A stretch of 64,000 nucleotides of DNA from Megascapheus bottae (taxonomy: Eukaryota > Chordata > Mammalia > Rodentia > Geomyidae), in the NCBI GenBank assembly GCA_024803745.1, contig JANJXV010000024.1, positions 19,291,927 to 19,355,926 of the forward strand, in the 5' to 3' direction. The position numbers and the translations under genes were made by a program. The notes below the pieces were generated by a model that ran no database searches, was not told the DNA's origin, and saw only the letters and a program-made list of their open reading frames with translations. Of the stretch, positions 1 through 10,469 are shown in pieces (the stretch's first letter is position 1; each line of letters begins with the position of its first letter).

Positions 1-42
1 ACTACTTTTGTTTTCTGCCTTTTATTCACTGCCTTTTTTACT

Positions 43-155
43 TGTTGTAGTTGTTGTTGTTGGTTGTAGGGCTTGAACTCTGGGCCTGGTTGCTGTTCCT
101 GAGCTCTTCATAAAGGCTACCATTCTTAACCACTTGAGCCACAGTGGTCTTTTAT
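43..155 (-). repeat. B1-like/Geo composite SINE, right-half fragment
   Basis: Reverse-oriented Geo-type right half (gggcttgaactctgggcctgg, then gagccacagtgg), preceded by a T- and TTG-rich tail. It is truncated and its B1-like half is missing. Confidence 0.6.
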
Positions 156-732
156 CTTTTGGCCCACAAACTCATTTCTAGAAATCCATTAAGTTTCTAT
201 CCATATGTTTACTTTTATGTAAAAGTGAAATCTAAATCTGAAAGTAAATGAACTTGTGAACCTGAAAAAAAATACTAAATTGGCAACATCACAGTATAAT
301 TGTTGGTTTTATCAAGTTTTGTTTGTTTGTTTGTTTGAATCTTTAATGTTTCTCCTGAGTTTTAAGATTCTGGCCTGGAGGATAGTACTTTACTGTCTTT
401 TGACTTCCTTTGTTGTGTTTGATGAGGGGTGGGCTATCAGTCTTTGATTTTTTCTATTTTCCTGAGAAGCCATCCTTTTTCTTTGCTTTTAAGATTTGTC
501 TCTTTGTCCTTAGCCATAGTTTTTGTGTAATACATATTATTTTATTTTGGAATCACTCATTCCAAAAGAGTTGTATGATTTATTATTTTCCTTCTGCAGA
601 ATTCGATGAGGCTCTAGTAAAATACTTGTTACACATTTTATATATGTACATATCTAATCTTGGACTGTAGTCTGTTCTCTTATTTGCATTTCTATCCTCA
701 TCTGAATACCATTCTGTTTTTGCTTCTTATTG
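156..732. other. T-rich intron 1 stretch, no assigned feature
   Basis: AT-rich intron sequence with short open frames that resemble nothing I know. I see no exon or clear repeat here. Confidence 0.4.
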
Positions 733-1299
733 CTGGTACTGAGGATTGAACTTTGGACTTCACCTCACACTTGATTTTTTTTGACCATTCTATTCCTCTT
801 TCCTCAGCCTCCCTAGTACTGCAGTTAAAGGCTTCATATCACCACAGTAGCTCCCACCCTGTCTTGATTACTCTAGTTTTATGCGAAGTCTTGAAATCAC
901 ATTACATAAATCCTCTAAATGTTATTTTTCATCATTTTAGGATCAGTTTGTCAGTTTTTACCAAAGGCAGAGGAGATTTTAATTGGGATTGAAGTTTTGG
1001 AGAATTCAGCCATATTGAGTCTTCCAATCCAAGAACATTTTAAATATATCTTTTAATTAGGTCCGCATTAGTTTTTGTTTTGTGGTCTTCACTATATAGT
1101 TCTAGAACATGCTTTGTTAAACTATCCATATCTCATACAGTCTTTTGTGGATTCTTGAAGATTTTTTTTCTTATTGTTTACATTGTTCCTTATTTTTTCA
1201 ATCCATGACCATTTTATTTTTTAACTTTTTTTGCATTCATTAAAATAGCTTTAAGCAGGAATGGTATGAATGGACATCTTCTTTCTACCATCAAGATAA

Positions 1300-1452
1300 T
1301 AGACCCTTGGTCTTTTTTGTTTTCTTGAGAATCTCCCTATGTACTTCAGGCTGGCTTGAACTCATTCTTTCTGTTGACCAGGTTGACCTCAAATTCTGTC
1401 TTTTCTGCCTCAGTCTCCAAGTGCAGGGATTATAGGTGTGTTTGCCTGCTCA
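1300..1452 (-). repeat. B1-like SINE, reverse
   Basis: Complement of a B1/7SL-type monomer: caggctggcttgaactca, then caggttgacctcaaattc, then cagtctccaagtgcagggattataggtgtg. It lies within the antisense L1. Confidence 0.65.
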
Positions 1453-1814
1453 TTCAGTTATCTACATATATTTGCCTGTCTAATATTTTGTTCATGATTT
1501 TTGAAAAATGTTTGTGAGAGTTATTGATCTCTAATTGTCTTTTATCATAAAAGTGATATACAGTTATATAAATCAGATAGAGTACATTTCTTTTTGGACA
1601 GTGATCACCCCTTACCTTGCCGTTTCCCAGTTTTTCCCTGTCATTCCCACCCACAAGTTGTATAGCTTGGTTTCAGCATAGTGTCTGGTCAGTACCAGTG
1701 CTGCATTTCTTCACCCTCTAAATGGTCTTCCTTTGTAGTTACTAGCTCTCACTTCAGTGCTATGTTAATGCTGCTGGCCTCATAAGATAATAAGTTGGAA
1801 AGTGTTTTTGTGTG

Positions 1815-2041
1815 TGGCAGGGGGTCATGGGACTTGAACTCGACTGTCCCTGAGCTCTTCAGCTCAAGGCTGCCGCCTTACCCTTGTACTCTTGAACCAA
1901 GCCCCACTTCCCATTTTCTAGAGGTTAATTGCAGATAAGAGCCTCAGGTCCTTTTGTTCCTGGGCTGGCTTTGAACCTTGATCCTCAGATCTCAGCCTCC
2001 TGAGTAGCTAGGATTATGGGCATGAGCCACCGTGCCCGGGG
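1815..2041 (-). repeat. B1-like/Geo composite SINE, reverse, nearly full length
   Basis: Both halves are present: Geo part from gggtcatgggacttgaac to the ttctagaggttaattg junction, then the B1-like part ending gagccaccgtgcccgg. It is inserted in L1: the phrase ggaaagtg occurs on both sides. Confidence 0.85.
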
Positions 2042-2639
2042 GAAAGTGTTTCTTTCTGTCTTTTGTAATAGAGGTTAGGAATGGTGTTGTCTTTCAGAAT
2101 TTATTAGAATTTAACAGTGGAGCCCTTTGGGTTTAGATTTATATTTGTGGGAAGGTTTTTAATTACAAATTCCATTTATTTAACTGTTACAGGCCTATAT
2201 GGGTTTTGTGTTTTTATTTTATTTTTTTTCAGGAAAGGCTTTAGTAATTATTTCTGTCTTACTAAGAATGAAGCCATTTAATCAAGTTATTCATAATACT
2301 CCCTACTTCCTTTATGTGGTCCATAGCAGCTGAAGAAATGGCCCTTTTATATTTCTGATTTTGGTAATTTTTTCCTTTCCAGGTTATTAATTTTTATTGA
2401 CTTGTTAAGACCTTGTTCTGGTTTCATTGATTTTTTTTTTCCCCATTCTTTTTCCATTTTCTTTTTTTTGTTGTTGTTTATTGATTTCTGCTCCTTATTG
2501 TTTTTTTTTCTTTCCTTTAAATTTAATTTGCTTTTTTACCTAACTTCTTGAAAAAGACATTTAAGTCATTAGATTTCAAACCATTCGTTACCACACCACC
2601 ACCACTCCCCCATCATTAAGTAGTGTTCTCTTGTGGATG

Positions 2640-2906
2640 TCCTTATTTAGAAGTCTACCCTTTCTTTTTTGTTTTTTTGTTCGTTTTGTTTTGTTTTGTT
2701 ATATCATTAAAGGGACTTGAACTCTGGACCTGGGCACTGCCCCTGAGTTCTTTAGCACAAGGCTGCCACCCTATCCCTTCACTTCTGGTTTTCTAATGGT
2801 TAATTGGAAATAAGAGTCTCATGGACGTTAGTGCCCGGGCTGGCTTTGAACCGAGATCCTCAGATCTCAGCCTCCTGAGTAGCTAGAATTACAAGTGCCT
2901 AGCTAC
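2640..2906 (-). repeat. B1-like/Geo composite SINE, reverse
   Basis: A T/G-rich tail (about 2661-2700) precedes the Geo half (gacttgaactctggacctgg). The B1-like half follows (gaaccgagatcctcagatctc) and ends near 2906. Confidence 0.85.
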
Positions 2907-3181
2907 CCTTTCTTATATAAAGTCCTCTAGGTGTTGTATTATGAAACATGTTTACTGTGCACTGGTTACTATTTTAGCTCATCATATGTTTAACTGCATT
3001 TTTTTGCTTGCTGAAGTCCAATAAGGCAGTCTCACACTTACACAAGTTACAGGAAGATAGGCACCTCAGCAGTAGAACTGAGCATACATTGCAAACTAAT
3101 CCTCTTAAAGGAAAACTTCTCAGGGTAGGTAAAATCTTGTCTTGGTGCTACAGGTAAGGGGCTTCAGAAAGCAGCCTCTCT

Positions 3182-3871
3182 TGGGAGTGCAAACTTGTTC
3201 AACCACCATGGAAAGCAGAAGACTAAACATAGAGCTCCCCTATGACCCAGCAATTCCACTGCTTGGCATTTACCCAGTCGTCCAGAAACAAGGGCATACT
3301 AAATCCATTAGCACAACGATGTTCATTGCAGCACTATTTACTATAGCAAAGATATGGAACCAACTCAGTTAATGAGTGGATCAACGAAAAAATCATATTA
3401 AGTGATGTAAGCCAGACTCAAAAAACATAGGCTCAATGGTTTCCCTCATTTGTCATAACCAGTAGAAACCCTGGTCTCTCCCCCAGCAGATTTACACAAT
3501 AGAGCAAAACCTAGATACATAAGGCCATATAGTATGACACTAAATGAAAGGATCTCCAGGATATAGAAACAAAAGCCATATAAGGAGTGATTGTTGTCCT
3601 TAATATACTGTGTTATCTCTTTTGCTCTCCCTTGGTTATCTCATATTGTTACAGCATTTTACCTTGTTATCTGATATATTGTGTATATGCTTATTTGGCT
3701 ATTTAAAATAGGATAGGGAAGGGGGTAAAACAAGATGAGGGGTGGGGTGGGAGAGGGAAATGGGAACCAAGACATGAGAAAGGGTATCAATGTTTGTGAA
3801 GTAATGCACCTTCTATCTGGTGAATATAATGTAACCCTTATAATAATTACAATAAAAAATATATGAAAAAA
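3182..3871 (+). mobile_element. 5'-truncated L1 with intact target-site duplication
   Basis: The insert is flanked by a perfect 16-base duplication, agaaagcagcctctct, at 3166-3181 and 3872-3887. It encodes the C-terminal end of ORF2p (ELPYDPAIPLLGIYP, MFIAALFTIAKIWNQ), then stops early at 3370-3372. A 3'UTR follows with a G-rich polypurine tract at 3712-3770, then AATAAA and an A-rich tail. It is a dead 5'-truncated copy. The tail shares its last 90 bases with copies at 28498-28625 and 35270-35366. Confidence 0.92.
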
Positions 3872-3889
3872 AGAAAGCAGCCTCTCTGC

Positions 3890-4108
3890 TACATTTTTTG
3901 TTGTTGTTTTTTGTTTGTTTTTGCCAGTTGTGGGGCTTTAACTCAGGGCCTGAGCACTGTCCTTGGGCTTTTCTCAGGTCTAGAGCTCTACCACTTGAGC
4001 CACACCACCACTTCCAGCTTTTTTTCTATGTATGTGGTACCAAGGAATCAAACCCAGATCTTCGTGCATGTTAGGCAAGCACTCTACCACTAACCAAACT
4101 CCCAGCCC
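3890..4108 (-). repeat. IDL-Geo SINE, reverse, full length
   Basis: Starts with a TTG-rich tail and gccagttgtggggcttt, then ggtctagagctctaccactt, then the ID-like half ending aaccaaactcccagcccc. It inserted next to the 3' end of the young L1. Confidence 0.9.
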
Positions 4109-4137
4109 CTCTCTCCTAAGTTTTAAAGCCCAGGGTC

Positions 4138-4331
4138 AGTGCTGGGAATGCCGCTTAGTGGTAGAATGTCGAGCATGCATGAAACCCTAGGTTCAATTCC
4201 TCAGCACCACATAAACAAAAAGCCAGAAGTGATGCCGAGGCACAAGTGGTAGTGCACTTAGCTTTGACCAAAAAAAAAAAAAAATCTCAGGGACAGTGCC
4301 CAGGCCCTGAGTTCAAGCCTGAGGACTGGTG
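4138..4331 (+). repeat. IDL-Geo SINE, forward, with A-run inside the right half
   Basis: ID-like half (cttagtggtagaatg, then gttcaattcctcagcaccac) followed by the Geo half. Fourteen As at 4270-4283 stand where the consensus has a short A-rich spacer. It ends gaggactgg. Confidence 0.85.
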
Positions 4332-4412
4332 GAGATGGAGGTGGGGAGGTGAGGGAGGGAGTGGAGAGGCGGAGGGAGGGAGGGAGGGAGTGATGGAGAA
4401 AGAGAGGAGAGA
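4332..4412 (+). repeat. Purine-rich GA/GGGA simple sequence
   Basis: About 80 bases of nearly pure G and A with gggaggga units, directly after the SINE end. Confidence 0.85.
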
Positions 4413-4699
4413 GAGGAATCAACCAACCTAGGGTCAACATGATTCACTGGTCAAAAATACTGAAAGATGTTCTGGTTCTGAGGGAGATAGGGGGAAATGA
4501 GCTGTTAGTACAAACTTGTACTTTTCTCAAGATATTGCATCACTCACTAGCACATTCTACAGTTACTCTTGAGAAAATATGAGAACCAACTCTAAAACCA
4601 TTCGGAGTATTGCAATGAATATACACCAATTGTTGGAATGTGTATCTGTCCATCCTATTTCTTTTCAACCTCTCTGTATATACTTAAAAGTAGGTTTCT

Positions 4700-4782
4700 A
4701 GGCTAGTTGTGTAATTTAGAGGTGAAGCACTTGCCTAGCATGTGTGGCACTCTGGATTAGATTCCCAACACCTCAAAACTAA
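4700..4782 (+). repeat. ID-like SINE monomer, forward, diverged
   Basis: Pattern ggctagttgtgtaatttag, then gcacttgcctagcatgtg, then gattcccaacacc: a tRNA-derived ID monomer without the Geo half. Confidence 0.65.
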
Positions 4783-4940
4783 AAATGTAAGTAAAGGAGG
4801 TTTCTCATAGCTAACATTTACTTGAACATTTACTTGACTCCTTTGTTATACCATCATGATTCACATAACATATTAGTCCAGGAAAGACCAAAAACTGGAA
4901 CTTCTCCAAAATTATATAGTAATTTTACAGCCATCTTAGT

Positions 4941-5118
4941 TTTTTTTTTTTTGTCAGTCCTGGAGCCACAGCACCACCATTTCCAGTTTTCTAGTGGTTA
5001 ATTAGAGATAAGAATGTTAAGGTCTTTAGTGCACAGGCTGGCTTTGAACCTCAGTCCTCAGATCTTAGCCTGCTAATTAGCTAGGATTACAGGCATGAGC
5101 CACTACTGTACCTGGCTG
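4941..5118 (-). repeat. B1-like/Geo composite SINE, reverse, with target duplication
   Basis: Poly-T, a shortened Geo half and a full B1-like half ending ctgtacctggctg. The duplication atcttagttttt occurs at 4933-4944 and 5119-5130. Confidence 0.85.
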
Positions 5119-5242
5119 ATCTTAGTTTTTATAAATATATGATTCTACAATGACAAAACTCTAATGACATATTTCTGAGAACATAAGTTTAGTTGCTAAG
5201 AGATATATGTACAGCATGTATAAGAGGACCATGGACAGAGTA

Positions 5243-5271
5243 CTGTGTGTGTCTGTGTGTGTGTGTGTAAG
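5243..5271 (+). repeat. (TG)n microsatellite
   Basis: A short TG repeat with one interruption. Confidence 0.85.
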
Positions 5272-5364
5272 TGTAAGAGAGGGGATATACAGAAACAGAT
5301 AAATGCAGATCGACACTAAGGGAGATCCATCTCATGTTGGATTATTTAATTCTTTTCTCTTTTT

Positions 5365-5551
5365 TGTTTTTCTCTCTGTCATTGTGCTTAAACTTAGGGC
5401 CCAGCCACAGCAGCACTTCAGTTTTTTGAGTGGTTAATTGGAGATAGTAAGAGTCTCATGGGCTTCCTGCCCAGTCTGTCTTCAAACCATGTTCCTCTGA
5501 TCTCAGCCTCCTGAGTATTGAACTATTAAGTCTGTGAGCCACCCCACCCTG
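5365..5551 (-). repeat. B1-like/Geo composite SINE, reverse, partial
   Basis: The Geo half is shortened (cttaaacttagggcccag), followed by gtggttaattggagata and gatctcagcctcctgagta. It ends near gagccacccc. Confidence 0.75.
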
Positions 5552-6400
5552 TATAATGAAAGCAGTAGTTCACATCTTTTTTTTGTAGAACAACTACACA
5601 ACTAAACAGTTGCTAACCAATCATGAGTCCTACAGAGTTCCTAATAAACAGTTGGTTTCCTTGTTTATCTTGTTTCCAGTACATATTCACAATTCCAACT
5701 GTTTGGTAAGAGAAAGTTTACTCTGTCTGCTTTTAGAATTTTCCCTTTTTCAAAAAAGAGAGTTGTCTTACATTTCGGTGGCAGTTCCACCTTTTCTCAG
5801 GCTCTGATGTGTTTGCTGTATAACATGAAGTGATGCGAAAAAGTTTATTTTTTTAATTTTCCTTTTTTTAATGTAAGCAATTTTATTCGTTATTATGCAC
5901 AATGTAGAACTCAGATATAATTTTGTGTAGGTATTGACATTTATTTTCCTTTGTTTTTGTACTGAAGGGATACACCTATAGTTTGAGAATGAAGTTCAGG
6001 TAGACGTGCATGTTTGAGATTACTAACTTCTTTTGTTATTCCTTATTAGGTAGTGGTATAGCTATGACTCTGAATTTATTTAAAGCATTAGTAGATCAGT
6101 CTTAGGGGAGGGAGTCCAGTAGATGAGGTCATGCTAATCCTTTTGGAAAAAGTCAACTATTGTCACCTGATTTTAATTAAAGGTTATATGACTTAATATA
6201 CATGTTTACCAGGTACTGATCCAGATCAGAGCCTTCATATATATTTATGCATATCATTGTTATGACAACCCTGCCTCAAAATTTCATGTTCTAATGAACA
6301 TGAAATATTTATCACAATAACTAGAACATATCAATGTTTCAAGGTTTTTGTCAAGATTATTTCAGATTGTAAAATCCATGATACTTTTTTCTTGTCTTGT
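5552..6400. other. Intron 1 stretch with no assigned feature
   Basis: AT-rich single-copy-looking sequence with no recognisable repeat, exon or RNA gene. Confidence 0.4.
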
Positions 6401-6402
6401 TG

Positions 6403-6600
6403 TGGTTTTTTTGTGCCAGTACTAGGCCTTGAACTCAGGGCCTGACCACTGTCCTGGGGCTTTCTCAAGGTTAGAGCTCTACCACTTGAACTACAACACC
6501 ACATCTAGGTTTTTCTATGTATGTGATATGTAGGAATCGAACCCAGGTCCTCGTACATGCTAGGCAAGTACTCTACCTCTAGGCTAAACTCCCGGCCCCT
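6403..6600 (-). repeat. IDL-Geo SINE, reverse
   Basis: Geo half (gccagtactaggccttg, then tagagctctaccac) and ID-like half (ggaatcgaacccaggtcc, then gctaaactcccggcccc). A further degraded ID-like fragment follows to about 6660. Confidence 0.88.
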
Positions 6601-6818
6601 ATGTTTTGTTTTTTGTGCTGGAGATTTTGCATATGTTCTATTACTAAGATAAACCCTCAGACAGCCTCTATTTTTATTTTTGCCTCTAGGATCTACATCA
6701 GATAGAGCATGAAAGAGGATTCATATCCTAGATTTGCCAATGTGACCATTGGCAACTCATGGCAACACTTTACCTCTCAGTCTCAGTGCCAATTCACACT
6801 AGCAGGTCTTGAGCTTTT

Positions 6819-7024
6819 TTTTTTTTTTTTTTTTTTTTTGCCAGTCTTGGGCTTGGGCTCAGGGCCTGAGCACTGTCATTGGACTTTCTCAAGGATAGAG
6901 CTCTACCACTTGAGCCTCAGCACCACTTCCAGCTTTTTTCTATATATGTGGTGCCGAGGAAACGAACCCGGGTATTCATGCATGCTAGGCAAGCACTCTA
7001 CCACTAGGCCAAACTCCTGGCCCT
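6819..7024 (-). repeat. IDL-Geo SINE, reverse, with target duplication
   Basis: Long poly-T tail, Geo half and ID-like half, ending caaactcctggccct. A perfect 14-base duplication, ggtcttgagctttt, lies at 6805-6818 and 7025-7038. Confidence 0.93.
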
Positions 7025-7209
7025 GGTCTTGAGCTTTTGCCTCTGTTTTTAGGTATTAAACATGAAATCTAAACCTAAAAGTAAATGATAATCTACATAT
7101 TTAAAAAGATAATTTACATATTTATAAAGGTTTCTTAAGAAGGCCTACTTCTTTCCTCTTTTCTAAGCATAGCCACTAAAATATAAAATAATTTATTTGC
7201 GTTTGACTC

Positions 7210-7302
7210 TTTTTGTTTTGTAGTTCTGGGGATCAAATCCACCCAGAACTCTTGTACATGCCAAGTAAGTGCTCTGCAAACTAAGCTACAACACCAATCC
7301 CT
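7210..7302 (-). repeat. ID-like SINE monomer, reverse
   Basis: ctggggatcaaatccaccca, then gtaagtgctctgcaaactaagc: complement of an old ID element. Confidence 0.65.
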
Positions 7303-7414
7303 ATTGTGAACTTGAATGAAATACAATATGTGTTCTTCTAGAACTTGTATTCTTCACTTTAAATGCATTTTTTGTTTATTTTTTGGTATTATTTCCAGTC
7401 ACGTGTTATTTGTA

Positions 7415-7650
7415 GTTTCTTGTCAGTCATGAGACTTGAACTCAGGGCATGGGTATTGTCTTTGAGCTCTTTCTCTCAAGGTTGATGCTCAACCACTTTG
7501 AGCCACAGTGCCACTTCCAGTTTTCTTGGGGTTAATGGGGGATCAGAGTCTCACAGACTTCCTGCCTAGACTGGCTTTGAACTGCCATTCTCAGATCTCA
7601 GCCTCCTTAGTAGTTAGGCTTACAGGCATGAATGAGCCATCAGTGCCCAG
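7415..7650 (-). repeat. B1-like/Geo composite SINE, reverse
   Basis: Both halves can be followed from gtcagtcatgagacttgaac to gagccatcagtgcccag. There is a small duplication in the end (catgaatgagcc). Confidence 0.85.
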
Positions 7651-7764
7651 CAGTATTTACAGCATTATTTGTAGTTTTTAAGTGTGAGCATTTTGTTGTC
7701 ATGTAGTATTTACATTATTTGAATTACTATTTCTGTTGATAGTGTTTGAATTTATTGAAGATTC

Positions 7765-8001
7765 TTTTTTTTACTGCTGGTCCTGGGGCTTGAACTTTGG
7801 GCCAGGACTCAGCCCCTGAGCTCTTTTTTACTCAAGAATAGCACGCTACCACTTGAACCACGGTGACATTTCTGGCTTTTTCTGTCATTAATTGGAGATA
7901 AAAGTCTCATAGACTTTACTACCTGGCCTGGCTTCTAACCTCAATTCTCAGATCTCAGCCTCAAGTAGCTGGGATTACAGGTACGAACCACTGGCACCTG
8001 G
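7765..8001 (-). repeat. B1-like/Geo composite SINE, reverse
   Basis: Poly-T, ctggtcctggggcttgaac, the attggagataaaagtctcat junction, then gctgggattacaggtacgaa. Confidence 0.85.
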
Positions 8002-8124
8002 CTTATTGAGAGCTTTTATGTCATGAGCATTGTTGAACATTTTTCTTTATGCTTTATGGTGGAATCATCTCTTAAAGGATATGTGCATTACTCTGGGAAT
8101 CTGTTCATTCAAAAACAGACTTAA

Positions 8125-8327
8125 TGCTGGGCGTGGTGGCTCACTCCTGTAATCCTAGCAACTTGACAAGGTTGTAAGGTCTGAGGATTGCAGTTCAAAG
8201 CCAGTCAGAAAACCAGAGGGTGCTTTGGCTCCAGAGGTAGGGCGGGAGCCTTGAGCTGAAAAGTTCAGGGACAAAACGCCCACACCTAGAATTCAAGTCC
8301 CACAATCAAAACAAACAAACAAAAAAC
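8125..8327 (+). repeat. B1-like/Geo composite SINE, forward
   Basis: gctgggcgtggtggctcac start. The B1-like half is shortened, with a direct join to the Geo half. It ends in an (AAAC)n tail. Confidence 0.85.
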
Positions 8328-8831
8328 CATACTGAGCAACATGTGCAAGGTATATTGGTAGGAGCTTTGGGATATCAATAAACAGACAAAAACTTAAATA
8401 TTAAGGAGTGTATAATCTACCTGGGACAGACAAACAGTAAATATATGAAATAGAAGGATAAGAAAAGGTTTCTTCAAAGGTGATATTTTGAAACAGGCTT
8501 TAAAAGAAGCTATAAAAAAAAAACTATGTACCTTTTTAAAGTTTGTTCAACCTACTTAAATAACAAATGGAAATAACCATAACCATGAAAACACACAATG
8601 ATGAGTGATTAAAATTTCTTAAAATCCTCTATTATTAAAAAAGTATCTTTCTCATTTAGATTTTAATTGCTCCTGATTCAGGAAGGATATGTTGTTGTTC
8701 TGATTTGTGTAAAGAATCTGCAGACTTGGAAGGACAAAAATTACATTAACTATGGGGAAGAAGGTATTATCAGATTAGGGCTTATTTGCATTTAAGTTGA
8801 TTTAGGTGAATTTATGACCATACCAAGTAAG

Positions 8832-8866
<35 letters not shown>

Positions 8867-9378
8867 TTCATGAATGTACTATCAATGATAGTGCTCTGTT
8901 ATCCTGTGGCTTCCGAACATATTTTTGTAAAGTACACTAGGACATGGCATCGACTCTATAGTTAGCTGGTTAAGGCTCATATCTCAGCTCCAGTACTCTT
9001 TGGTCTTGGTCAAGTTAGTCATATTCTCTGGTCTCTATTTGCATTTGTGTCATAACCATAAATTGGTATACACAAAGAAAACACCAAATTTTTAATGCAT
9101 TTGAAAACTCCTTCATGAGAGGTTGTGGAGATCCCATATTTACCCAATTTATGTCTAAAGTACAATATTACAATATCAAAACCAAAGAATGGACTTTGGG
9201 ATTATAATACCTATAGTTCTTTTTTACTTTATCACCTTTGTAGATTTATCTAGCCACTTAACCCCACTTTAAAGGAAACAGTTTATTATGAATCTGAGTG
9301 ACCAGGGACAGAGAGTCAAGTTACTTTGAATGAAAAATGCTCAGAAATGGAAGAGGTTACATGCACAAAGAAAATTAA
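8328..9378. other. Intron 1 stretch with a (GT)n run, otherwise unassigned
   Basis: Contains a (GT)n microsatellite at about 8834-8865. The rest shows no recognisable repeat or exon. Confidence 0.5.
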
Positions 9379-9612
9379 AAGTCCGGTGTTAGTGGCTCAC
9401 ATCTTCAATCCTAAGGAGACTGACGTGTGAGAATTGGAGTTCAAAGCCATCCCAGACAAGAAAATCCATAAAACTAATCTCCGATAAACAACTCAGAAAA
9501 AGCCGTAAGTGACACTTTGGCTCAAATGGTAGAGTGCTAAGCTTGAGCAAAGAAAGACTCAGGGATAGAGCCCAAGCCCTAAGTTCAAGATGGAGGACTG
9601 GCAAAAAAATAA
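9379..9612 (+). repeat. B1-like/Geo composite SINE, forward, diverged
   Basis: tccggtgttagtggctcac start, then a Geo half with tttggctcaaatggtagagtgc, ending ggaggactggca and an A-rich tail. Confidence 0.75.
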
Positions 9613-9654
9613 AAAATAATAATAAAGGAAATTAAAAGTAATCCAACAAAGGAC

Positions 9655-10050
9655 ATTAGGCACCAGTGGCTGACACCTATAATCTTACCTACTTAGGAAG
9701 CTGCGATCTGAAGATCATGGTTAGAACCTAGCCATAGCCAAAACCATAAAGTCCAAAAAGCCAGAGCCTAGCTGCCTTTTTTTTTTTTTGCCAGTCCTGG
9801 GACTTGAACTCAGGGCCTGGGTATTGTCCTTGGGCTTTCTCCAGGCTAGCACTCTACCACTTGAGCCACAGCACCACTTCTGTCTTTTTCTATGTGTATA
9901 ATACCCAGGAATCGAACCTGTGGGTCTTCATGCATGCTAGGCAATCACTCTACCACTAGGCCACGCTCCCAGCCCCGGAGTGCTAGCTTTTTAAGCACAA
10001 AAGCATAGAGTCTGCAACCAGGACCTAAGTTGAAGTGCTGGACCAGTACA
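9655..10050 (+). repeat. Diverged composite SINE split by a younger IDL-Geo insertion
   Basis: The left part (ggcaccagtggctgacacc to gccagagcctagctg) and right part (gagtgctagctttttaagcac onward) belong to one forward element. The reverse IDL-Geo at 9778-9977 separates them. Confidence 0.7.
9778..9977 (-). repeat. IDL-Geo SINE, reverse, nested
   Basis: Poly-T, gccagtcctgggacttg, gccacagcaccacttc, aatcgaacctgtgggtc and an end in gctcccagccccg. It interrupts an older composite SINE. Confidence 0.88.
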
Positions 10051-10469
10051 CACACAGAATCGAGATGTTTCAGCATTATTAGCTTTTAGAGTTGATATTT
10101 TGCTTTTCATCAGACTGTATAGCAAACAAGCTTAACAGATATTCTGAGAGGTTTACTCTAATAGTCATGAAAAGGTTGGGTCACATACAAAGGCTTTTTT
10201 TTTTTTTAATGAATACCTAAGGTGGCCCCAGATAATTTTGGCTGTAAGCATGCAGCATTCCATATCTCCATGATGTTCTACTTAGCTGAGATCAAACAGT
10301 CTGCAATATCTTTAATAATTCAGAGAACTTGGTCTTCACATCACCATGCCATCAAGATGTGAAACAGTTCTGCCACCACAGAGTTTTCCTTTCCACCTTC
10401 TCCCATCCCACCCCCGTTGCTAATCCTTTCCTATTTTTTCCTATCACCTCTTAAATCTTGTCATTTTTT
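10051..10469. other. Intron 1 stretch with no assigned feature
   Basis: Poly-T at about 10197-10209; no gene or clear repeat otherwise. Confidence 0.35.

Larger units (their letters stand above)
860..2600 (-). mobile_element. Old antisense L1, ORF2/3' region, interrupted by SINEs
   Basis: Read on the + strand this follows the complement of mammalian L1 in order. Marks include gtcttccaatcca near 1020, a hypermutated gagtgggcatcct counterpart near 1270, the ctggcctcat match near 1775 and the gttcattgattt-like segment near 2425. A B1 copy (about 1300-1450) and a composite SINE (1815-2041) sit inside. It is heavily diverged, with no open frame. Confidence 0.7.

Noticed and set aside
3142..3372. 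Intact L1 ORF2
   Set aside because: Only the C-terminal tail of ORF2p is present, with an early stop and no start of the ORF.
6709..7032. 107-codon open frame, and similar ones at 16272-16595, 28445-28837, 35878-36099, 43288-43494 and 62283-62510
   Set aside because: All are reading frames through IDL-Geo SINEs. The shared SGPEHC-like and YHLS-like peptides are repeat-derived.
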